A stretch of 64,000 nucleotides of DNA from Porphyridium purpureum (taxonomy: Eukaryota > Rhodophyta > Bangiophyceae > Porphyridiales > Porphyridiaceae). Position numbers and translations under genes: made by a program. The stretch lies in the NCBI GenBank assembly GCA_008690995.1, contig VRMN01000002.1:2108001-2172000 (forward strand), in the 5' to 3' direction. Below are positions 1 to 7,735 of this stretch, piece after piece. Below the pieces are notes generated by a model that was not told the DNA's origin, searched no databases, and was given only the letters and a program-made list of their open reading frames with translations. Numbering within the stretch: position 1 is the first letter of the stretch; every line of letters starts with the position of its first letter.

Positions 1-1007
1 TAATTTTCGTTGCACGACGACTGCTCAAGCCACACTATCTGGTCTGCGCAGTCCATCAGAATAGACAAGGTCTCATCGCGGGCCGCGTTGCCCAGGCTTT
101 GGGCAGCATCCCAGCGCGCGGTGCGTGCATGCTTGGAGCACGGGGCAATAACTAGAGCATGCATCCACACACCCGGTATGTCCAGAATGTCGCAGATCTT
201 CTGCTGTGTTAACGCCACGATCTGACGCAACAGCTGTCTGGATGCGGCGCTGCCGCGAAACTCGCCGAGTAAATGCGGGCCTAGCGCGTCAATCACAAGA
301 ATGTGAGGCACTAGACCTGCATTGTTTCCGCTACTGCCTGTTGCCAAGAGAGACTCTGCGTTTGTTCGCAGTCTGCTTTGCAGCGCGTCCAGCTGCGCGA
401 GAAGTGTGCCCACATCCAGAATACTTGTCAGCGTCCAGTCGGGTGTTCCCTGATTCCCGCAAAGCTCCGAAAATCGCGCTCGGATGTCGAATAGCGGTTC
501 GCTGGCGGCTGAAAACCAATGCAGCTGCGCCGTGCTTCCGGACGCGGCGCACACAGAACGGGCGACTTGCATGCTGAATAGCGTCTTGCCACTCGAAGAC
601 GGCCCCAGGACAGCGGTCATGGCGCCTTTCCGCGCGTGCAGGACCAATCCGTTGGCGTCCTGTTCACCACAAGCATGCTCACACCTGTTCGACTGTCTTT
701 GACCATGGATCGGTATCGGATAGCTTGATTGTTCGTCCCAGAGTATTTCCCAAGCGCCCTCACACCGCTGCGTCGACGCATACAGCTGCTGCAGCACGCC
801 TCGCAGCTCGTCGCGTGAAAGGTGTAGAGAACCGGCGAGCTCCGCAATGCAACTTTTGTCCCCGCCATCGCGCAACGCGCTGCAAAGTTCGACCGGATGC
901 GCATACCCCGCAGAGCACAGCCGTTGCCGGACGGATTGTGGTGCAACGGGCGCGTACGCCTTCCAGACATCCGAATCAGACGCGTGCGCGGGCGGGTCCT
1001 TCTCCAT
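1..1007 (-). CDS. RAD51-paralog-like recombinase ATPase (3' end cut by window edge)
   Basis: An open frame runs on the minus strand from an ATG at 1007 to the window edge without a stop, giving 335 visible residues. A Walker A loop (GPSSSGKT) follows the segment GLVLHARKGAMTAVL, and a Walker B strand (HILVIDALGP) lies about 100 residues later. The C-terminal part (MDCADQIVWLE) fits a RecA-fold core strand. The first 115 residues resemble the helical N-terminal domain of RAD51-family proteins. RAD51 paralogs (RAD51B/C/D, XRCC2/3) assist RAD51 filament assembly in homologous recombination in the nucleus. Which paralog this is cannot be decided; the weakly conserved sequence suggests RAD51D or XRCC2 rather than RAD51 itself. 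The gene is tandem with and downstream of the CDC50 gene, 72 bp apart. Confidence 0.7.
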   Translation of the reverse strand, partial: MEKDPPAHASDSDVWKAYAPVAPQSVRQRLCSAGYAHPVELCSALRDGGDKSCIAELAGSLHLSRDELRGVLQQLYASTQRCEGAWEILWDEQSSYPIPIHGQRQSNRCEHACGEQDANGLVLHARKGAMTAVLGPSSSGKTLFSMQVARSVCAASGSTAQLHWFSAASEPLFDIRARFSELCGNQGTPDWTLTSILDVGTLLAQLDALQSRLRTNAESLLATGSSGNNAGLVPHILVIDALGPHLLGEFRGSAASRQLLRQIVALTQQKICDILDIPGVWMHALVIAPCSKHARTARWDAAQSLGNAARDETLSILMDCADQIVWLEQSSCNEN

Positions 1008-1079
1008 TCTCTGTCTCGGCATCACTTTTCTTTACTGGAAGTTTGGGCTAGTCAGTCGGACGTCGCATTGACGGCAAGC

Positions 1080-2213
1080 TTACGTATGCTCCGTGGTGTC
1101 GTCAGTCCGGCCCATTTTCAGGTCGTTGATGCGCTCGAGCACAACCGTAGGATCATCGTACGCGGCGCGACGGGGGTTGAACAAAACGCGCAGAAGGAAT
1201 AGGACCGCAAGTACTACACACAAAGCGCCCACCGTCACGTAAGCGATGCCGAGGAACGAGTTGGCACTGCCATACCACGCGACCTGAAAGATAATAATTG
1301 ACTTGGTGCCGTCAAACGAGCTGACCGGATAATTGTTCGTGATCTGCACATAGTACGTGCCCCTGGTGAGGGTCTGGTTTTGCACAATTAAGTTGAGCTT
1401 GTTGAATTCCGAGAACGCGGCCAGTCGCATCCACACCATGAAAGGCGTCGATGTGATCAAATCATTGTCGGCATCTGTCCACGGCCCGGGCGGGTCACTA
1501 TCTGCTGTCGGACCTGCCTTGAATTTGGTGGAGCTATCTGTCGGCCACTCAATACCTTCCTGCGTGGTCGGAACCGGATTGTTACATTCGCGATCCTCGC
1601 ACAGCACGAACGTGTCGTTGAACACACTCCACGCGGTAAGGCCGCACGGAATCGGCGTACCTGTGGTGCTATTATCCAGAATCGGTTCGCACGTATCGAG
1701 CTGCCCGGTAGTCAGCGGCCACTGGCCTGCGAGCTGCGGCGACGACCGTGAGCGCGTGTAGGTGCGTACGTTCTGGAAGTAATTGGACATGCGATAGTAA
1801 AAGTACGCCGGAGGCTCGATGTCCTCCTCGATTGTGATTTCGACGGTGCATGTTTTTGTCTGGGAGAAGACGTCGCCGACGTCGCACTCTGGGATATTGT
1901 CGTACCGCACCTGTGCTGTCGAAGCGAGCGTCCCATTGCGCGCGAGAATGACGGCGCCAATGGGAATGCAGACGCACGCCATCACGAGATACATTGCGAT
2001 GACGAACTTTGGCGACAGAATGGGCGTGAGTGCCCAGAGCTCCTGCTGGCGAAACTTGTAGCACTTTGTGCCGGGGCCATGCGGCTCGTCCTGCATGTCG
2101 CTCTGCGACGCGTGCTTGTTCTTGCCCTTCTTGCGCGCCTTCCGCGGCCCGCAGCCGGGACAGCAGCACGCATCCTTGCCCGCATTTGCCTCGACATCCT
2201 CCTCATGCTCCAT
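1080..2213 (-). CDS. CDC50/LEM3-family beta subunit of P4-ATPase lipid flippase
   Basis: This is a 377-residue protein. A basic, Cys-rich cytosolic N-terminus (residues 1-60) precedes a first membrane segment around residues 68-92 (FVIAMYLVMACVCIPIGAVI). A lumenal domain with paired cysteines and N-glycosylation sequons follows, then a second membrane segment near residues 320-345 and a short basic tail. This two-span topology, the motif FRQQELWALTPILSPK before the first span, and the lumenal SNYFQN segment are typical of the CDC50/ALIS family. These subunits are needed for ER exit and activity of P4-type phospholipid flippases. The start is the ATG at 2213; a longer frame begins only with GTG. 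GTACAGT motifs lie 211-340 bp upstream. Confidence 0.9.
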   Translation of the reverse strand: MEHEEDVEANAGKDACCCPGCGPRKARKKGKNKHASQSDMQDEPHGPGTKCYKFRQQELWALTPILSPKFVIAMYLVMACVCIPIGAVILARNGTLASTAQVRYDNIPECDVGDVFSQTKTCTVEITIEEDIEPPAYFYYRMSNYFQNVRTYTRSRSSPQLAGQWPLTTGQLDTCEPILDNSTTGTPIPCGLTAWSVFNDTFVLCEDRECNNPVPTTQEGIEWPTDSSTKFKAGPTADSDPPGPWTDADNDLITSTPFMVWMRLAAFSEFNKLNLIVQNQTLTRGTYYVQITNNYPVSSFDGTKSIIIFQVAWYGSANSFLGIAYVTVGALCVVLAVLFLLRVLFNPRRAAYDDPTVVLERINDLKMGRTDDTTEHT

Positions 2214-3875
2214 CGCCACGCGCCCTCCCCAACCCCCCGCACCACCAACCCCAACCTAGGTCGTTAGTCACCCTGTGACTCCTTACTCCCCAGCCAACAT
2301 CTTTTCTCTTTTCTCTCCCCTGTTAGTCTCCCACAACACTCAATCCGAATTCCTATAAACCGCGCCTGTTTTCAGTCATAAGGACGTCTCCACTGGCTCC
2401 ACACCTTGACCGCTCCCGCTCCTACTGTACTTTATACAGAACGTACAGAACACGCAGAACAGTGCGTGGGGTACAGTGATGCGCTTTCAGGATTAGGGTT
2501 CAATTTAGCACTCTAGGGTAACGGCTAAGGAAAGGGTGTACAGGGAGGTACAGTGCACGTATTCGGTTTTTATGCAACCCGTACCGCAACCCATAGTAAA
2601 ACATAGTAAAAAGCGAGAGCTGTTAAACCGGTAGATTCCATAGAATTTGAACCAATAAACCGGCAAAACATGACGCGAAGTTCAAGACGCAAGGCAGCGA
2701 GCAGGTGCGCATTGGCGGGAGGAGAAGCAGCTTGAAGCGGCTTTGAGCACTTCTGTGCTGGTTCTCAGCGATGCCGCGCGATAAGGACGTCAATGCCTGA
2801 TTGCCGGTACTGCTGTAGTAGTTCCAACCGCAGCAAACCAACGAATAACCTTACCGCATGTGGACAAAGAAGCTTCAAATCTAAGTTTTGCACAAGGAAT
2901 GTGGTCTGGAAGAAAAAGAAGACACCCGAAACAGCATCATGCTTCCACGATTGCGTGTAACAAAACTTGAAGAGCGTGAGGTCAGGCAGCTTCGCAGACA
3001 GAAATCATCGACAAAAATAAAGCAGCTCGCCGAGCCGGTAGGCACGGTGCGCAGCAAAACAGAAAAGCCTGGACTTTATGACGTTGTGCATTTCTCAACG
3101 GGTCCATGTTGCTCGCATGTGTTGAAAACTGCTGCTGGGCTCGTCTGCAGAAAAGCAATCCAGCAGCAACGGTGAAAATGAAGGCAGGGACCATTCTGCG
3201 GCGCGAGCTTGCCCATCCCAAAGCGCAGCACATAAAGAAGGCCCAGAAGCACCTATCAATATCCCAGCCAAATATCCAACGCATCCGCGCATTGTTGGCT
3301 AGCGCCTGCTGCTCACACTGTCATCTCGCTCTCGACGACATACCACATTCTGCCCGTGCGCTATGATGAAACGACGATGTCCGCTCATATTGTCACAAAA
3401 CGTGACCCTCTTTCAGTTCAAGTGCGCCTACTGCATTTTTTTCTACATACGGAGCCGCGTTCCACGCACCATTCGAAGTCGTCTGGCATTGTCGGTGCAA
3501 TGCGGAGCACGACACCCGTATCCGCACTGCACACTCTTAAACACTCCAAAGGCGGCACACAGGCATCCTAGTACCGCAACTGCATGACACGCAAGTGCCC
3601 AGTGCGTCCGGATCGATGGATTCCTTAGATCCTGGTTGATAGAGCGGCATTCGGCAAAGGCACATCGATCGCTGAACAGTCTTCGGCTCAAGAGTGAGAG
3701 CACCATGGGCAGCGCATGAGCAACAGAAATACACTCCGTGACGTCCTGGCCACTTTCTCAGTTGGTAGCGGCGTACTGTCGTCGCTCGGCTTGAGTACTC
3801 CGGTGACCTAGCAACGCTGCTCCGCCGCCAGCTCCATGCTCCTTTCGCTCGCTGCCACCACCACTCGCAACACTG
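2214..3875. other. Gene-poor interval
   Basis: No convincing gene is seen in about 1.66 kb. Near the CDC50 start there is a pyrimidine-rich stretch (about 2220-2330) and three GTACAGT/ACTGTAC heptamers (2424-2430, 2471-2477, 2548-2554), probably promoter elements. On the minus strand, short pieces between about 2980 and 3730 read as hydrophobic segments in shifting frames (for example FIFTVAAGLLF and ALACHAVAVLGCLCAAFGVF). They may be the far 3' remains of the decayed coiled-coil gene at 3876-4960, but this is weak. Confidence 0.4.
2424..2554. promoter_or_regulatory. Three GTACAGT heptamers upstream of the CDC50 gene
   Basis: ACTGTAC at 2424-2430 and GTACAGT at 2471-2477 and 2548-2554 lie 211-340 bp upstream of the CDC50 start codon. 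The same heptamer recurs in most divergent promoters of this window. Its role as a promoter element is inferred from position and frequency only. Confidence 0.45.
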
Positions 3876-4960
3876 TCATCCCGCACGAAAGGATCCAATA
3901 TCGTCGTTGGCCTCTTCTCTATCCATTGCCAGTGCTCCTGTCTCCGCCTTTCGGATATTAAATACCATCGAGCAACAATTTTTCACTGACAATTCTGCTG
4001 AGCCTGCGCCGTGGATAGCTGACCTTCCACTGCATTGCGTTCCATGGCGCAGCCGATTGAATTCCGCAGCAGCGGTATGAAGCTCCTCCTTGATCGCATT
4101 TGCTTGTACGCGCACCCCAACAGTCTGCGCTCGCAAGCGGCTCGTGGCTTTCTCATAATTCTCGAACCCGGACGTGTCCAGCTCCATGAGCAGTGACTTA
4201 AATTACAGAGACTGCGCACCTCGCGACAGCTGGCCTCCGAGCCAGCGAGTCAGAGCATTGGATATGCACAGCTTCGACCGCGCCTGTTCGTGACGGTTGG
4301 GGCATTGTACTCAGTGTTCTTGGACGGAAGCCGCCTTGCGATCGACTTTCAGAAAGCACGCTGCGCACATTCTTCGTTTCATTCCGCATCAAAGTGATCC
4401 TTTCCCGAGCGCTTTCACGTGGTTGCACAGAACAGGTTCCAGCAGATGTCAATTGGCACGCAGCTGTTTGAGCTGCTCGAGCTGCTCAAGCTGATCGCCC
4501 CGTCCGCGCGGCCGTACTCTGCGAATTCGAGCTTCAGAAGCAGCTGCCCAGTGCGGACTTTAGCATGCTGGCTGCAGCAATGCACCGCAGTTCCGTGTGC
4601 CTGCCGGTCCCTTAGACAGCGCACTACGTTGCGAATCTCCTCTACTTCGGCGCAGTCTGAACAAACCATTGGTCCTTGAGCCCGCTTCATATGCGCCTGT
4701 GAACGCGCCGCCGCGAAATTACAGCCGGCTTGCGCGGCTCCCGCGTTAGTGCTTCCATCGAAGCGAGCAGCCAGATCAAGTCTCTCGCGCACTGCCTGTC
4801 CAGGCGCAGGCGCAGAGCCAGCGTCCGCTTCTCCGTTTCGGAGCGTGTTGCCTTCATCTGCTCGGTGCGATATAGCGGCGTCGACCTCGCGCGGCCACGG
4901 CAGGCTTGACGCGCAGCCTCCAAGGCGGTCACTCGCTCACGCAGTTCCGAGCTTCAGTAC
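3876..4960 (-). pseudogene. Decayed coiled-coil protein gene
   Basis: Coiled-coil-like peptide pieces follow one another on the minus strand but jump between the three frames. In order they are: ALEAARQACRGRA with EKRTLALRLRLDRQ, then CAEVEEIRNVVRCLRDR, then LLLKLEFAEYGRAD. Next comes DQLEQLEQLKQLRAN in a different frame, then RERITLMRNETKNVRSVL, and finally SRLRAQTVGVRVQANAIKEE. Leu and Ala fall in heptad-like positions and charged residues are frequent, so the pieces look like one long coiled coil. No single frame stays open beyond about 125 codons, so the gene appears broken by several frameshifts and stops. Parent family unknown. An intron-rich live gene is less likely because the frame changes occur within continuous heptads. 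Confidence 0.4.
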
Positions 4961-5043
4961 TTCATGCGAAGTGTTTTGTGCAACCCGGTTGCATTTCTTC
5001 GTAGCCAAACGGTAACAAATTTCGGGGTGAGAATGCAACTCTA

Positions 5044-5162
5044 TGCGCAACCGAAGGTTGCGCAAAATTTTTGCAATACGGCATGAAATGACGCCGTATT
5101 TCGGTTCTGACGGGCACGGTACGCGGTGGTTCCGATTTTTTGGCCCTCTGAGGGCACGGCCA
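5044..5162. repeat. Cluster of three short hairpins
   Basis: TGCGCAACC at 5044-5052 pairs perfectly with GGTTGCGCA at 5056-5064 across a 3-nt loop. AATACGGC at 5075-5082 pairs with GCCGTATT at 5093-5100. GCCCTC at 5143-5148 pairs with GAGGGC at 5150-5155, flanked by TGGCC and GGCCA. The element GGTTGCATTTC occurs on both sides (near 4988 and 5180), so this could be the core of a small non-autonomous element or a structured 5' leader of the AlkB-like gene. Confidence 0.5.
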
Positions 5163-5295
5163 AACCAAAATACAACTTCGGTTGCATTTCCGCTGTTCAG
5201 TGGGGTGATGGGTTTTGCGGGAAAGAAAGGAAAAAAGCGCGCGAGAGTGGGCTGGGAGGAGGGGGAGAGACAGAGGACGGCTGGGGTTGGCGGCG

Positions 5296-6449
5296 ATGGC
5301 TAAGCGGCAGCGGACGTGGGATGAGCTGTGCGATGGACTGTCTGCGCGACAGACGCACGCGCCGCCGCGGAGGAAGGGCGCGGCGGGTGCTGAAACGCAC
5401 GCGGTGGCTGGAAGTGGACAGCGTGGTGCGGGCACGCAAGAACGTTACGCAACGCGCAGCGGTTGGGTGCAGCAGCGGGGCAGGCGCCGGGCTCGCGCAG
5501 TCGTCGACGAGGAGGCGTGGAATCTGCGTCGACGCGTTCGGTGGGGGCGCTGACGCGTTGCCCCGCGTGCGCAACATCCATGCCCGCCAAGATGGTCGAC
5601 GACCACCTCGGCTCGCAGGTCTGCGAGTCGCAGCGCAAGTGGCGCGCGCAGCAGCACTCGCGCACGCAGGCTGCGGCATGGACTGCGCTTTGTGTTGATA
5701 ATGGCCGCACGCTGCATCTGAATGCTTCTATCGCAGACCAGCAGGACGAGCAAGCGCGTGCCGACGCAGCTGCGCGTATCGCAATGGGCGCCGCGCTCGG
5801 CGTCAGCGTGGTGGACGAGTTTGTCACAGAGCATGAGGAGGCTACCATTCTTGAATACGTTCGATCAAGTGACCTGCGCGAATCCTCGTTCAACGGCAGG
5901 CACATGGGATGCAAGTGGGGCGTCGATTGCGACCTGTACACGCGAAAAACATACGAGGCCACACGCGAACTGCCGGAGGTGCTTCAGAATATTATGGCGC
6001 GGTTCAAGAGCGTAGCTGCGCTTGCCACGCCTGCTCGTACAGACTGGACGCCAAATGAAGCCAATGCGATCTGGTACGACGCTCGGCACGGCGGGCATTT
6101 CCTCGGCGCACATGTTGACGACCGGTTCATGAGCAAGGGCCCCATTGTCAACTTGTCGCTGGGCGGCGACTGCGTTATGACGTATGAACGAGAGCGCGAG
6201 CAAGACGCGACCACAGGTCGACTCCAGCTCAAGTCAATTCCGCCCGAGCTACCTGCCGCCCTGCAAACGGTCCGCGTGCATCTACGTCGGCGGAGCCTGC
6301 AAGTGATGGACAAGGTGGTGCGGTATCGCTTCACTCACGAAATCCGCGCCGAAGATTTTCTGAGCGATGCTCGGTGTTCCATTACCTTTCGACACTCGCC
6401 AGTCACCGAGCACGGCGAAATGCGGCCGCGAGGACCGACGCTGTACTAA
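5296..6449 (+). CDS. AlkB-like 2-oxoglutarate/Fe(II) dioxygenase with N-terminal zinc finger
   Basis: The C-terminal 250 residues carry the AlkB dioxygenase core. The HxD iron motif is in GAHVDDRF, the distal histidine is in YRFTHEIRAEDF, and the 2-oxoglutarate-binding arginine pattern is RCSITFRH, matching the family RxSxTFR signature. Upstream, CPAC followed by DDHLGSQVC (5558-5630) resembles a C2HC UBZ4/RAD18-type zinc finger. AlkB homologues oxidatively demethylate nucleic acids or proteins; the substrate here is unknown. The zinc finger lies before the first ATG of its own frame. A likely true start is therefore the ATG at 5296 (MAKRQRTWDELCDGLS), one frame away. A short intron or a one-base sequence error between about 5394 and 5540 must join the two. 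The gene converges on the F-box gene with 35 bp between stops. Confidence 0.75.
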
Positions 6450-6484
6450 AAAGGCGAAATTATTGCGAAGGACATATGCCTAGT

Positions 6485-7443
6485 TCATGTGTGATACAAG
6501 TGGCTCATGAAGCCTACTACAAGCTGCTCCTCAGCGCGCAAATTGACCACAAATAGAGGCACGGGATTGAGCGCCTCGCTGCCGGCCGATATAATCAAGA
6601 AGCCGCCACCCAGAAAGGCAAGCACGCGCTCGTGCGCATACCCAAAGAGCATATGTATGCGACGTGTCTCGAAATATTCCACCTCGTGCCCTTCAAAATC
6701 GGGAATGTCCACAGCCTTCCTGTGCACGCACGTGCGCTTGACCAACTCGGGGTGCGCACCCAGAGCCTCGAGAAACATGATCGCGACCGCCTTGGCGTTG
6801 CACTCGCGATTCGTCTGCCAAAATTGAACAAAGCGTTCGTCCACAGAGAAGCAGCACGCATTCCATGCACTGTCTGTTTCGTTGCCGTACATGATCAGCC
6901 GCGAGTCTTCAGCGCTTGCCACGTACGGTCCTAGAGTTTGCGAGAGTTTGCACGCATGAAGAAATTCGGCCCACGCCGCTTCTTGAGAAGGAGTCTGTGC
7001 CAGGGCAGTTTCCGCTCCAGCACGCTCGCTCTGATCGTGCTGGGTGCCTTCCTCTTTCATGGCCAGTGCTCCTCGAATGAGCGCGGAACATTCGACGGGC
7101 ATCTTTGGGCGGAACGCAAAGTCCTCGCTGTCCGGATCGGCCCAGCGGTTGTGCGGTCCGTCGCGCATGCGCATGCGCCAGTAGCACCACCACTTTTCGG
7201 GATCGTCCCACTGCGCGCCCATGGAAGCGCAGCGCGTGCAGCCACGCGGCGCGCGCAGCGCGTGGCGCACGTCATCGAGCCGTTGGCGCGACGCGCGCCG
7301 CGCGCGCTCAGGAGCACATGCTCACGAACGCACGCGCGCCAGTGCCTGCATACGCCCGCCGCCTTCAGCTGAACAGGTAGGCACAGCCGCGGAATCACAT
7401 GCTCGAACACCAGCGCCTGCGCGTCCACATCGACTCGTTCCAT
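6485..7443 (-). CDS. F-box protein with unrecognised C-terminal domain
   Basis: The first 45 residues read as an F-box: VFEHVIPRLCLPVQLKAAGV followed by CRHWRACVREHVLL. F-boxes bind SKP1 in SCF ubiquitin ligases, with the C-terminal part choosing the substrate. The remainder (about 240 residues, starting near 7270 in another frame with RLDDVRHALRAPRG) contains WDDPEKWWCYWRMRMRDG, then a mixed alpha/beta stretch and a hydrophobic end. I do not recognise its family. The frame changes between about 7270 and 7300 in a run of GC-rich codons. A clean GT-AG intron preserving both sides was not found there, so a one-base sequence error is the simplest reading. ATG at 7443 is the first in the F-box frame. 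Confidence 0.55.
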
Positions 7444-7735
7444 TCCCGCGCCACCTTCCGTCCTCCTCGACTCTCGTCATGCCCAACTCCCTCAACTCAC
7501 TGAGGAGGTACACCATCAATGTACTTTTTACTACTCAATTAAGTCCGTTTTATGATTTTTTCCCTTTTTCTACAAGACAGCCAACTCGAAAAAGCATTTG
7601 GGTGACGAGGGCAGGCTAGTAAGGATGGAGAGAGAGACAGAGAGAGAGAGAGAGAGCGCGCGAGGAAGGGGGGAAACGCCGCAAAGGTGTTTCGGGGGAG
7701 GGGAAGGGCGTGCATGATTGCGGGCAGCAGGCAAG
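7444..7735. promoter_or_regulatory. Divergent promoter region with AT-rich core and GA repeat
   Basis: This 292-bp interval separates the divergent F-box and kinase genes. It holds an AT-rich segment (about 7508-7575, with runs of T) and a purine run of AG dinucleotides at about 7626-7656. No GTACAGT heptamer was found here. Confidence 0.4.

Noticed and set aside
2485-2530. TTAGGG-like strings suggesting telomere repeats
   Set aside because: Single scattered near-matches only, no tandem array.
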